In this document: in pieces, positions 50,613 through 58,677 of the stretch
Position numbering within the stretch: position 1 is the first letter of the stretch
How the letters are laid out: each line of letters begins with the position of its first letter
NCBI RefSeq assembly: GCF_009857435.1
Contig: NZ_WWCK01000007.1
Span: 62,001 to 126,000 of the forward strand
Direction: 5' to 3'
DNA: 64,000 nucleotides
Source: Duganella rivi
Lineage (GTDB): Bacteria > Pseudomonadota > Gammaproteobacteria > Burkholderiales > Burkholderiaceae_D
The notes under the pieces: model-generated
Databases searched by the model: none
Told to the model about the DNA's origin: nothing
Seen by the model: only the letters and a program-made list of their open reading frames with translations
Position numbers and translations under genes: made by a program

Positions 50613-52010
50613 TTACTTCACCTGCGCCACGTCGCACTCGGATTTGCGCCCGTCGATGCGGCAGCGGTTGCGGATTTTTCCTTGTAAATCATGCACTTCC
50701 ACATCCCACTGGGCGGCGCTGCGGCGTTCCATGGTCATGAAGCCGAAGCCGTCCACCCACGAGCTGAAGTGCTCGACCACGGCGCCCGGGGCCGGCGTGA
50801 CGCCGGCCGGCAAGCGCTCCGGCAGCGGCACGATGTCTTCCGAGGTGCCGGCAAAGCCGGCAATGAACTGGCTCGGGTGGGCGCTGCCGAAGCTGGCCTG
50901 CTGCCACAGGTGCACGTGGCCGGAGAGCATGGTTTGTATCGCCGGCGGGAACAACAGCGGGTTGAGCGAGCCGAAACTCGCTTGCAGGCCGGCGTCGCCC
51001 GGCAGCAGCACGATGCTGCCGTCGGCCTTGCGGTCGGCGCCCATGCCCAGCAGCGGGTGGTGCATGATGCCGATGTTGCGCGGCGCCTGCTGCGACAGCG
51101 CGTCCAGCTTGCGGTACAGGTCGCGGTATTTGGCGTAGCCGGTGTCGCCCGGCTTCAAGCCTTTCCAGGTGGTGTTGGCGGTGTCCAGCACCAGCAGCTG
51201 GGTGGACAGGCCGATCGGCACGGCGTAGGGATCGCTGTAGTTGCCAACGTCGTCATCGGCGGCGGCGTTGCAGTCGCGGCCCTTGAGCAGCGGGCGCGGA
51301 TCGAGGAAGCGCCAGTAGCCCTGGCCGCCGCGCAGGCAGTTTTCGTGATTGCCGCGCGCCATGATCCACGGCGCTGCGTCCAGCAGCCGGGCGCCGGGCG
51401 CGAAGAAATCTTCGTCCCACGCATCCCAGCCGTAGCCCCACGGGCTGCCGGCGCAACCGGCGTTGCCTTCGGGGCAGGCGTTCTCCCGGTAGTGGTAGTC
51501 GCCAACGTGGATCACGAGGTCGGGCTTCCACGCGGCGGCCTGCGCGGCCACGGTGGCAAATGGATACTGCGCGAGGTCGTTGCAGGCTTGGTAGCTATTG
51601 CTGCTCTTTTGCAGGCGGCAGCCGGTGTCGCCGATGACCACGATGCGCTGCGGCTCGGCTTTCGGCAGCGGCAGCGGGCGGCCCAGCACGGTGGCGCTGG
51701 CAGCGCCGGACGGCAGCGTGGCCTCGCAGGTCAGCAGCGGGAATTCGGCCGGCTTGGAATCGGCCGGGGCAAACGGCGTGGTTCGCAGCGCGATGGTCTG
51801 GGCCGGCGCGCGCAGCGTCATGGGCTGGCTGCGCTGGTCGATGACGATCGCGGGGCAGGCCGGTGCATCGATCAGCACGCGGGCCACGGCGGCGCCGTAT
51901 TCGCCCAGCACGACGTAGGAGGTAAAGTCAGTCGGCGGTAGTGAATTGATGGCGGCGCAGCCGGTCAGCAGCATGGCCGGGGCCAGGCGTTTCAGGATGG
52001 GTAACAGCAC
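50613..52010 (-). CDS. Lipoprotein metallophosphoesterase
   Basis: A 465-residue calcineurin-like phosphoesterase with lipobox LLTGC (Cys 18). An N-terminal beta region (about 20-120) precedes the catalytic domain, which has all the metal motifs: IGDTGC, HVGDYHYRE, ARGNHENC and LSGHVHLW, with IMHHPLLG between. It would dephosphorylate or hydrolyse phosphodiesters at the cell envelope. The start is GTG 52010 with GGAG 5 bases upstream, immediately giving the lipoprotein leader. Substrate unknown. Confidence 0.86.
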   Translation of the reverse strand: MLLPILKRLAPAMLLTGCAAINSLPPTDFTSYVVLGEYGAAVARVLIDAPACPAIVIDQRSQPMTLRAPAQTIALRTTPFAPADSKPAEFPLLTCEATLPSGAASATVLGRPLPLPKAEPQRIVVIGDTGCRLQKSSNSYQACNDLAQYPFATVAAQAAAWKPDLVIHVGDYHYRENACPEGNAGCAGSPWGYGWDAWDEDFFAPGARLLDAAPWIMARGNHENCLRGGQGYWRFLDPRPLLKGRDCNAAADDDVGNYSDPYAVPIGLSTQLLVLDTANTTWKGLKPGDTGYAKYRDLYRKLDALSQQAPRNIGIMHHPLLGMGADRKADGSIVLLPGDAGLQASFGSLNPLLFPPAIQTMLSGHVHLWQQASFGSAHPSQFIAGFAGTSEDIVPLPERLPAGVTPAPGAVVEHFSSWVDGFGFMTMERRSAAQWDVEVHDLQGKIRNRCRIDGRKSECDVAQVK

Positions 52011-52067
52011 GGGATCTCCAGCGGAATAATGCTGATGTTACCATGGTGTTTATTTGCCTATATCGCC

Positions 52068-52784
52068 ATGACTGCACGCCGCCCCCTCGCCCTGCTGTTT
52101 GACCTCGACGACACCTTGTGGCCGATCGGCCCGGTGATTGCCGCCGCCGAGACCAGCTGGCACGCCTGGCTGGCTCAGCACGCGCCCAAGGTGGCGCAGG
52201 CCTTTAGCGTGGCCGAGCTGCGGGTGCGCCGCATGGCGCTGCTCGAGCGCCGTCCCGAGCTGATCGCCGACCTGTACCAGCTGCGGCGCGAGGCGCTGGA
52301 AGAAGTTTTTGCCGAGACCGGCGAGGACCGCGCCCACATCGAGGGCGCCATGCAGCATTTTGCCTTCAAGCGCAACCTGGTGGTGCCGTTTGCCGATGTG
52401 ATGCCGGTGCTGCCGCTGCTGCAAGGCATGCTGCGCCTTGGCGTGATCACCAACGGCAACGCCGATCTTGAAGTGATCGGCATGGATCACCACTTTGAGT
52501 ACAAGCTGTCCTCGTCGCAGTTCGGCAGCGCCAAGCCCGATCCGGCGATTTTCCAGACCGCCTGCGCGGCCATGGGCGTGGCGCCGCAGGACGCGGTGTA
52601 TGTCGGCGACGACCTGCGGCTGGACGTGCAGGGCGCGCAAGCGGCTGGCCTGCGCGCGGTGTGGATGAACCGCAGCGGCAGCAGCGCCCATCTGGAAGCG
52701 GGCGTCACGCCGGACGCCATTTGCAGCACTTTCGACGAACTCCTCGCATGGATACGTGGGCAGATGCAGGATAGCCGTGCATAA
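52068..52784 (+). CDS. HAD-superfamily hydrolase
   Basis: A 238-residue haloacid-dehalogenase-like phosphatase. Motif I is LLFDLDDTLWP (nucleophile Asp about 12), motif II GVITNGN, motif III Lys in SSSQFGSAKPDP and motif IV VYVGDDLRLDVQGAQAAG. An alpha-helical cap lies between I and II (subclass I). ATG 52068 is chosen because the fold starts at once; ATG 52029 would add 13 residues. It ends 29 bases before hrcA. Substrate unknown; a nucleotide or sugar phosphate is likely. Confidence 0.85.
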   Translation: MTARRPLALLFDLDDTLWPIGPVIAAAETSWHAWLAQHAPKVAQAFSVAELRVRRMALLERRPELIADLYQLRREALEEVFAETGEDRAHIEGAMQHFAFKRNLVVPFADVMPVLPLLQGMLRLGVITNGNADLEVIGMDHHFEYKLSSSQFGSAKPDPAIFQTACAAMGVAPQDAVYVGDDLRLDVQGAQAAGLRAVWMNRSGSSAHLEAGVTPDAICSTFDELLAWIRGQMQDSRA

Positions 52785-52813
52785 TAAGCAGAACATCTAT
52801 ACCGTTATTTCGT

Positions 52814-53830
52814 ATGCAACTCGATAATCGTGCACAAACTTTGCTCAAGGCGCTGGTCGAACGCTATATCGCGGACGGCCAGCCGGTGGGCTCGCGCGCG
52901 CTGTCCAAGATTTCCGGGCTGGACTTGTCGCCGGCCACCATCCGCAACATCATGGCCGACCTGGAAGAGCTGGGCTACGTGGCCAGCCCGCACACCTCGG
53001 CCGGCCGGGTGCCGACGCCGCGCGGCTATCGCATCTTTGTCGATACCTTGCTGACGGTGCAGCACATCGATGAGCAGACGGTGGGCGCGCAATTGCGCCT
53101 GCAATCGCCGCAGCCGCAAAAGATGATTACCAGCGCGGCGCAGATGCTGTCCTCGCTGTCGCAGTTTGCCGGCGTGGTGTCGAGCCCGCGCCGCGAGTCG
53201 GTGTTCCAGCAGATCGAGTTCTTGCGTTTGGGCGAGAAGCGCATCCTGCTGGTGATCGTGGCGCCGAATGGCGACGTGCAGAACCGCCTGCTGCTGACCG
53301 AGGTGGACTACACGCCGGTGCAGCTGGTGCAATCGGCCAATTACATCAACCAGAATTACGGCGGACTGGCGTTTGACGAAGTGCACGCGCGCCTGCAAAA
53401 CGAGGTGCGCCAGCTGCGCGACGACATGGGCCGATTAATGCAGGTGGCGGTGGAGGCGGGCAGCGAGGCCATGGCCGATGATTCGGACAATATGGTGATC
53501 GCGGGCGAGCGCAACCTGCTGTCGGTCAGCGACCTGTCGTCCAACATGACGTCGCTGCGCCAGATGTTCGATATGTTCGAGCAGAAAACCGGCCTGATGC
53601 AGCTGCTGGACGTGTCGTCCAAGGCCAGCGGGGTGCAGATCTACATCGGCGGCGAATCGAGCCTGGTGCCGATGGACGAGATGAGCGTGGTGACCGCGCC
53701 GTACACCGCCAACGGCAAGATTGTCGGCACGCTGGGCGTGATCGGCCCGACGCGGATGGCCTATGAGCGGGTGATACCGATCGTCGATATCACCGCGAAA
53801 TTACTCTCAAATGCCTTGAGCCACAATTAA
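52814..53830 (+). CDS. hrcA: Heat-inducible transcription repressor HrcA
   Basis: A 338-residue repressor that represses chaperone operons by binding the CIRCE operator. The N-terminal winged helix includes RAQTLLKALVERYIADGQPVGSR and LSPATIRNIMADLEELGYVASPHTSAGRVPT. The GAF-like dimer domain follows (GVVSSPRRESVFQQIEFLRL; QIYIGGESSLVPMDEMSVVTAPY). No CIRCE element is seen in this window, so its targets are elsewhere. A large palindrome begins 4 bases after its stop. Confidence 0.95.
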   Translation: MQLDNRAQTLLKALVERYIADGQPVGSRALSKISGLDLSPATIRNIMADLEELGYVASPHTSAGRVPTPRGYRIFVDTLLTVQHIDEQTVGAQLRLQSPQPQKMITSAAQMLSSLSQFAGVVSSPRRESVFQQIEFLRLGEKRILLVIVAPNGDVQNRLLLTEVDYTPVQLVQSANYINQNYGGLAFDEVHARLQNEVRQLRDDMGRLMQVAVEAGSEAMADDSDNMVIAGERNLLSVSDLSSNMTSLRQMFDMFEQKTGLMQLLDVSSKASGVQIYIGGESSLVPMDEMSVVTAPYTANGKIVGTLGVIGPTRMAYERVIPIVDITAKLLSNALSHN

Positions 53831-53833
53831 ACC

Positions 53834-53917
53834 GGGGTCAGTTCTGCCAATCGGACACGAGCCCTACCGTAGCGACCGCTACGGTAGGGCTCGTGTCCGA
53901 TTGGCAGAACTGACCCC
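53834..53917. repeat. 84 bp perfect palindrome between hrcA and fur
   Basis: Two perfectly complementary 41-base arms (53834-53874 and 53877-53917) around a 2-base centre. Ends are GGGGTCAG and CTGACCCC, the same unit that builds the 30 bp repeats. It fills nearly the whole gap between the convergent hrcA and fur stops and could form an exceptionally stable hairpin in both transcripts. Confidence 0.95.
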
Positions 53918-53922
53918 GAATT

Positions 53923-54351
53923 TTACGGGCGGTGCGGGCAGGCGGTCTTGGTGCAGTTGCCGTAGATCGCCAGCGCGTGCTCGGCAATCTTGAAGCCGCG
54001 CTCTTCGGCGATGGCGTGCTGGCGCTCTTCAATCGCCTCGTCGTAAAACTCTTCCACGCGGCCGCAGTCGACGCACACCAGGTGGTCGTGGTGCGAGCCG
54101 GCGTTCAGCTCGAAGATGGCCTTGCCAGTTTCGAAGTGGTTGCGGTTCAGCAGGCCGGCCTGCTCGAACTGGGTCAGCACGCGGTACACGGTGGCCAAAC
54201 CAACGTCCATGTTGTCTGCCAGCAAGATTTTGTAGACATCCTCGGCGGTCAGGTGGCGCACTTCGCTGTTCTGGAAGATATCCAGGATTTTGATGCGTGG
54301 CAGCGTGGCTTTCAGGCCGCTGGCCTTCAGATCGGTAGGATTGTTACCCAT
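53923..54351 (-). CDS. fur: Ferric uptake regulator Fur
   Basis: A 142-residue iron-sensing repressor. The winged helix (LPRIKILDIFQ to LATVYRVLTQFEQAGLL, about 17-68) is followed by the dimer/metal domain with HHDHLVCVDCGRVEEF (H87, H88, H90, C93, C96) and a C-terminal CTKTACPH that may complete a structural zinc site. It would act on the Fur-like sites at 25450 and 27053. It is divergent from bamE, a common betaproteobacterial and pseudomonad arrangement. The ribosome site is weak. Confidence 0.95.
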   Translation of the reverse strand: MGNNPTDLKASGLKATLPRIKILDIFQNSEVRHLTAEDVYKILLADNMDVGLATVYRVLTQFEQAGLLNRNHFETGKAIFELNAGSHHDHLVCVDCGRVEEFYDEAIEERQHAIAEERGFKIAEHALAIYGNCTKTACPHRP

Positions 54352-54501
54352 GTTGGTGACTCATAGTGTGGTTGGCGATAGCTAGGCGATAGTTTAGCGT
54401 ACTCCGACTAATCCGGTTACAAAGATTTGCCCCGTCCCGTGCCGGGTGCTTTATGATATAGCGTTTTTCAGCACATCCGCTCGACCAGATTGAGGACTTT
54501 T

Positions 54502-55146
54502 ATGCGCGTCACCCAGGCTTTTTCGCAGTCTTTGTTGCACCGTTTTACTCCTGTTGCCGCTACCGTATGCGTAGCGCTGGCGCTGGGCGGCTGCGCGACC
54601 AAAACCACGCTGGGCGAGAAATCGACGGAAGTGAAGGATAGCGAGCCAACGCTGGACGCCAGCAAGGGCGCGCAAACCACCACCATCACGCGCTTGCAGC
54701 GCTTCATGTGGTTCTTCTCGCCGTACCGCCCGGACATCCAGCAGGGTAACTTCGTGTCGGAAGAGATGCTGGCGCAGCTCAAGGTCGGCATGACGCAAGA
54801 CCAGGTGCGCTTCATCTTCGGCACCGCGCTGCTGACCGACCCGTTCCACGGCAACCGCTGGGATTACGCCTTCCGCCTGGCCAAGGGCAGCGGCGAGATC
54901 ACCACCAGCCGCGTGATCGTGTTCTTCGACAAGGACGGCAAGGTGGCGCGCTGGGAAGGCGGCAATCTGCCGACCGAGAAAGAATACATCGCCCGCATCG
55001 CCGGCCCGGCGCCGAACGCCAAGAAGGCTGCCGAGACCGAGGCGGTGCTGGCCAAGCCGGCGCCGACCGCGCCGCTGCCGGCCGGTACCGACAATCCGGC
55101 CGCCAACAACCCGGTGGGCGCGACGATCAGCAACGACAAGAAATAA
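54502..55146 (+). CDS. bamE: Outer-membrane assembly lipoprotein BamE (OmlA/SmpA)
   Basis: A 214-residue lipoprotein of the BAM complex that folds outer-membrane proteins. The lipobox is LGGC (Cys 31). The SmpA/OmlA domain includes YRPDIQQGNFVSEEMLAQLKVGMTQDQVRFIFGTALLTDPFHGNRWDY-type segments split over about 75-125. A long Ala/Pro-rich tail (about 170-214) is an addition relative to E. coli BamE. GAGGA before ATG 54502 fixes the start. A TATGAT -10 candidate lies at 54452-54457. It leads into dapB after 15 bases. Confidence 0.92.
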   Translation: MRVTQAFSQSLLHRFTPVAATVCVALALGGCATKTTLGEKSTEVKDSEPTLDASKGAQTTTITRLQRFMWFFSPYRPDIQQGNFVSEEMLAQLKVGMTQDQVRFIFGTALLTDPFHGNRWDYAFRLAKGSGEITTSRVIVFFDKDGKVARWEGGNLPTEKEYIARIAGPAPNAKKAAETEAVLAKPAPTAPLPAGTDNPAANNPVGATISNDKK

Positions 55147-55161
55147 CAAGGATTTGACAGC

Positions 55162-55968
55162 ATGACCCACATGAACATCGCCATCGCCGGCGCCGGCGGC
55201 CGCATGGGCCGCATCCTGATCGAGGCCGTGCAGAACGCCGACGACGCGCGTTTGTCGGGCGCGCTGGATCGCGCCGGCTCGGAGCAAGCCGACGCTGCCG
55301 CCTTCCTGGGCAAGCCGGCCGGCGTGCCGGTGGAATCGGCGTTCGACAAGGGCTTGGCTGGCGCCGAGTACCTGATCGACTTCACCCGCCCGGAAGCGAC
55401 GCTCGAACATTTGAAATACTGCGCTGAGCACGGCATCAAGCTGGTGATCGGCACCACCGGTTTTGACGATGCCGGCAAAGCCGCCATCGCTGAAGCGGCC
55501 AAGAAAACCGCCATCGTGTTTTCGCCTAACTTCTCGGTTGGCGTGAACGTGACCATGAAGCTGCTGGAGCAGGCCGCCAAGGCGCTGTCGACCGGCTACG
55601 ATATCGAGATTGTTGAAGCGCATCACCGCTTCAAGGTGGACGCGCCATCCGGCACCGCGCTGAAAATGGGCGAGGTGATTGCCGATGCGCTGGGCCGCGA
55701 CCTGAAAGAACACGGCGTGTTCGCGCGCGAAGGCGTGACCGGCGAGCGCGATCCATCGTCGATCGGCTTTGCCACCATCCGCGGCGGCGACATCGTTGGC
55801 GACCACACGGTGCTGTTTGCCGGCATCGGCGAGCGCATTGAGATCAGCCACAAGTCCAGCAGCCGTGTGACGTATGCACATGGTGCATTGCGCGCCTGCC
55901 GCTACCTGGCCGACAAGCCGACCGGCCTGTTCGATATGTACGACGTGCTGGGACTGAACGACAAATGA
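55162..55968 (+). CDS. dapB: 4-hydroxy-tetrahydrodipicolinate reductase
   Basis: A 268-residue enzyme of lysine and diaminopimelate synthesis. MNIAIAGAGGRMGRILIEAV holds the nucleotide loop, and the substrate motif IVEAHHRFKVDAPSGTALKMGEVIA (about 151-175) contains the catalytic His and Lys. AAGGA lies upstream; ATG at 55171 is an alternative. It overlaps the proton-channel gene by ATGA. Confidence 0.96.
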   Translation: MTHMNIAIAGAGGRMGRILIEAVQNADDARLSGALDRAGSEQADAAAFLGKPAGVPVESAFDKGLAGAEYLIDFTRPEATLEHLKYCAEHGIKLVIGTTGFDDAGKAAIAEAAKKTAIVFSPNFSVGVNVTMKLLEQAAKALSTGYDIEIVEAHHRFKVDAPSGTALKMGEVIADALGRDLKEHGVFAREGVTGERDPSSIGFATIRGGDIVGDHTVLFAGIGERIEISHKSSSRVTYAHGALRACRYLADKPTGLFDMYDVLGLNDK

Positions 55969-56633
55969 ATCCCGCCGCCAGCCAATTCACACTGACCCGC
56001 TTCTGGGAGCAGGGTGACGCCATCAGCCACGCGGTTGCGTTTGTGCTGCTGGCGATGTCGCTGGTGAGCTGGTTCTTCATTCTGGCCAAGGCCTACGCCG
56101 CATGGCGCATCCGCCGCAGCGCGCCAGCGGTGCAGGCGTTCTGGGATGCGCCCAGCATGCAGGATGGCGTCAACGCGCTGGCGCTGGCCGATCCTGAAAA
56201 AATCTTTTTGCCGCTGGCGCAGCAGGGCGCGACCCAGCTGAAAACGCCGGATCGTCCGTCGCTGGGCGGCGAGATGGATCGCGCCGCACAAATCACGCGC
56301 GTGCTGCGGGCGGCGATTCAAACCTCCACCAACCGCCTGGAAAGCGGCTTGACGCTGCTGGCGTCCATCGGCGCCACCGCGCCGTTTGTCGGCCTGCTGG
56401 GCACGGTGTGGGGCATTTACCATGCGCTGGCCAATGTGTCCTCACACGGCACGGTGCAGATCGACAAAGTGGCCGGCCCGGTGGGCGAAGCGCTGGTCAT
56501 GACCGCCATCGGCCTGACGGTGGCGATTCCCGCCGTATTGGCGTATAACGGATTCAACCGCGTCAATCGCCTGACGCTGGCCGAACTCGATGCTTTTGCC
56601 CACGACTTGCACGCCTACTTGAGCAAGAAGTAA
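55965..56633 (+). CDS. exbB: MotA/TolQ/ExbB proton channel protein
   Basis: A 222-residue inner-membrane protein with three helices (about 21-42, 126-147 and 168-192). The conserved stretch ESGLTLLASIGATAPFVGLLGTVWGIYHAL is typical of ExbB/TolQ. With the following ExbD it would form the motor that energises TonB. Translationally coupled to dapB. The ExbB rather than TolQ name rests on the absence of Tol-Pal genes nearby. Confidence 0.88.
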   Translation: MNPAASQFTLTRFWEQGDAISHAVAFVLLAMSLVSWFFILAKAYAAWRIRRSAPAVQAFWDAPSMQDGVNALALADPEKIFLPLAQQGATQLKTPDRPSLGGEMDRAAQITRVLRAAIQTSTNRLESGLTLLASIGATAPFVGLLGTVWGIYHALANVSSHGTVQIDKVAGPVGEALVMTAIGLTVAIPAVLAYNGFNRVNRLTLAELDAFAHDLHAYLSKK

Positions 56634-56636
56634 ATC

Positions 56637-57062
56637 ATGGCCTTTGGCGCTTTCAATCACCACCGCAATCCCGGCCCGATGGCCGACATCAATGTCACGC
56701 CCATGGTGGATGTGATGTTGGTGCTGCTGGTGATTTTCATCCTGGCGGCGCCGATGTTTACCGGCTCGGTACAGCTGGAACTGCCGAAGGCGCAAGCGCC
56801 GACCGCGCCATCGGCGCCGGCGGCCACGGTCACGCTGTCGATCGACGGCAAGGGCAAAATTTTCTGGAATAACGACCCGGTGGAGCGGGAGGCTCTGGAA
56901 TCGCGTTTGATCGACGCGGCCAAGCTGGACCCGCAACCGGAACTGCAACTGCGCGCCGACAAGGACACCCGCTATGAGGTGGTGGCCCAAGTGATGGCCG
57001 CAGCGCAGAGCAATGGATTAACGAAATTGGGCTTCGTCACGGACCCCAAGGAGAAAAAATAA
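56637..57062 (+). CDS. exbD: ExbD/TolR biopolymer transport protein
   Basis: A 141-residue protein with one helix (about 24-44) containing the essential proton-carrying Asp 25 in INVTPMVDVMLVLLVIF, and a periplasmic domain (about 60-141). It begins 3 bases after exbB. Its stop overlaps the start of the barstar-like gene by one base (TAATG). Confidence 0.9.
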   Translation: MAFGAFNHHRNPGPMADINVTPMVDVMLVLLVIFILAAPMFTGSVQLELPKAQAPTAPSAPAATVTLSIDGKGKIFWNNDPVEREALESRLIDAAKLDPQPELQLRADKDTRYEVVAQVMAAAQSNGLTKLGFVTDPKEKK

Positions 57063-57388
57063 TGGCTACCGCAGAACTGAACGGCGCAGCGATCAAGGAT
57101 TTCGACAGCTTCCACGCCGAGTGCAAGGCCGCAATGGGTTTCCCTGATTCTTACGGCAATACCATGGATGCGTGGGTGGATTGCCTGAGCTACTTGCGCG
57201 ATGACGACAGCATGAGCAAGTTCAAGCTCAAGCCGAATGAAGTGCTGGAGATCGTCATCAAGGATGCCGAGGCGATGAAGGCCGCGGTGCCGGACATCCT
57301 CGAAGAAATCACCTACTGCGTGGCCGGCCTCAACGAGCGCTACGAAGACTACGGCGAGAAGCCGGCCCTCAAGCTTACGCTGCGCTAG
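57062..57388 (+). CDS. Barstar-family protein (orphan)
   Basis: A 108-residue protein resembling barstar, the inhibitor of barnase-type ribonucleases: AAIKDFDSFHAECKAAMGFPDSYG followed by NTMDAWVDCLSYL matches the family core, with the acidic helix that plugs the RNase site. An added segment, SMSKFKLKPNEVLEIVIKDAE, and a C-terminal tail follow. No barnase-like gene lies in the window. It is coupled to exbD by a one-base overlap, and its last 14 bases overlap the end of the convergent map gene. Confidence 0.78.
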   Translation: MATAELNGAAIKDFDSFHAECKAAMGFPDSYGNTMDAWVDCLSYLRDDDSMSKFKLKPNEVLEIVIKDAEAMKAAVPDILEEITYCVAGLNERYEDYGEKPALKLTLR

Positions 57389-58229
57389 GCGCGGCTGGCG
57401 GCTCGACACCGGCCGGAATCGCGTTCGGGATGTTGGCCTTGGCGCCGGTTTCTCCCGGCGCCAGCGTCAATACCTCGAAGCCGGTTTCGGTCACGTGCAC
57501 CATGTGTTCCCACTGTGCCGACAAGGATTTGTCGCGTGTCTCGACGGTCCAGCCGTCGCTCAATTCTTTGGTGGCCGCCTTGCCGGCGTTGATCATCGGC
57601 TCGATGGTGAACAGCATGCCCGGCTTGAGCACCAGGCCCTGGCCCGGACGGCCGTAGTGCGTCACTTGCGGATCTTCGTGATAGACCATGCCGATGCCGT
57701 GGCCGCAGTAATCGAGCACCACGCTGTAGCCGGCCTTTTCGGCCACGGTCTGGATCGCGAAGCCGACATCGCCCAAGGTGGCCTTCGGCTTCACCGCGCG
57801 GATGCCGGCCCACATCGCCGCGTAAGTGGTTTCCACCAGTTTGCGCGTTGGCTTGCTTGGCTCGCCGACGTAGTACATGCGGCTGGTGTCGCCGTGCCAG
57901 CCATCCTTGATCACGGCCACGTCGATGTTGATGATGTCGCCGTTTTTCAGCACCTGCGTTTCCGAAGGAATGCCGTGGCACACCACGTGGTTGACCGAGC
58001 TGCACACGGTGGCCGGGAAGCCGCCGTAGCCGACGTTGGCCGGAATCGCCTGCTGTACGTTGACGATGTAGTCGTTGCACAGCTTGTCGAGGTAGGCCGT
58101 GGTCACGCCCGGCTTGACGTGTGGAGCGATCATGGTCAGCACGTCGGCCGCCAGCTGGGCGGCGACGCGGGCCTGAACTATTTGCTCGGGCGTTTTGATG
58201 AGATTGGCGTTACGGCGGTTGGACGACAT
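57375..58229 (-). CDS. map: Methionine aminopeptidase (type I)
   Basis: A 284-residue enzyme that removes the initiator methionine. Five metal ligands are visible: Asp in INIDVAVIKDG, Asp in HGDTSRMYY, His in GHGIGMVYHEDP, Glu in LFTIEPMINAG and Glu in QWEHMVHVTE. The C terminus is extended by about 15 Ala/Pro-rich residues. AGGTAG lies before ATG 58229. It is not next to rpsB, unlike in many genomes, so it may be a second copy. Confidence 0.94.
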   Translation of the reverse strand: MSSNRRNANLIKTPEQIVQARVAAQLAADVLTMIAPHVKPGVTTAYLDKLCNDYIVNVQQAIPANVGYGGFPATVCSSVNHVVCHGIPSETQVLKNGDIINIDVAVIKDGWHGDTSRMYYVGEPSKPTRKLVETTYAAMWAGIRAVKPKATLGDVGFAIQTVAEKAGYSVVLDYCGHGIGMVYHEDPQVTHYGRPGQGLVLKPGMLFTIEPMINAGKAATKELSDGWTVETRDKSLSAQWEHMVHVTETGFEVLTLAPGETGAKANIPNAIPAGVEPPAAPSAA

Positions 58230-58274
58230 GGGGACTACCTCGTTATTTACTGAGGCGGTATTGTCCCACAATCG

Positions 58275-58640
58275 TTAACGTACCGCTTTCAAATCGAAGT
58301 GCGGGTTGAGGATCAGGCACAGCGTGTTACCGAAAGGATCGGCCAATTCCACAGTGCGGATGCCTTCGCCGACGTCCTGAATGTCGTGATGGATGGTAGC
58401 GCCGAGAGCAGTGATGCGGGCGACTTCCGCTTCAATATCATCGACGCCCCAATAGACCGCGCTGCCGGCGGTGCCGGGCGTGCCGTCCGGGATTAGGCCC
58501 AGCTCAAAGCCGCCGATGTTGAAGCCGACGTAGAACGGCTGGTCGAAGTAGGGGGCGGTGTCGAATACCTTGCTATACCACTCCTTGGCGGCGGCCAGAT
58601 CGGCCACCGGGTAGGCTACCGTGCGCAATCCCTTGATCAT
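58275..58640 (-). CDS. VOC-family (glyoxalase-like) protein
   Basis: A 121-residue vicinal-oxygen-chelate protein: two beta-alpha-beta-beta-beta modules starting MIKGLRTVAYPVADLAAAKEWY and VYWGVDDIEAEVARITALG, ending VELADPFGNTLCLILNPHF. The final D-P-F-G-N is the family hallmark. Activity (dioxygenase, glyoxalase, resistance) is not predictable. GGAG 7 bases before the ATG. It follows the AraC regulator by 37 bases and may be its target or partner. Confidence 0.85.
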   Translation of the reverse strand: MIKGLRTVAYPVADLAAAKEWYSKVFDTAPYFDQPFYVGFNIGGFELGLIPDGTPGTAGSAVYWGVDDIEAEVARITALGATIHHDIQDVGEGIRTVELADPFGNTLCLILNPHFDLKAVR

Positions 58641-58677
58641 TGTTGTCTCCAGATAGTCAAAACGCCATCATGGCACA

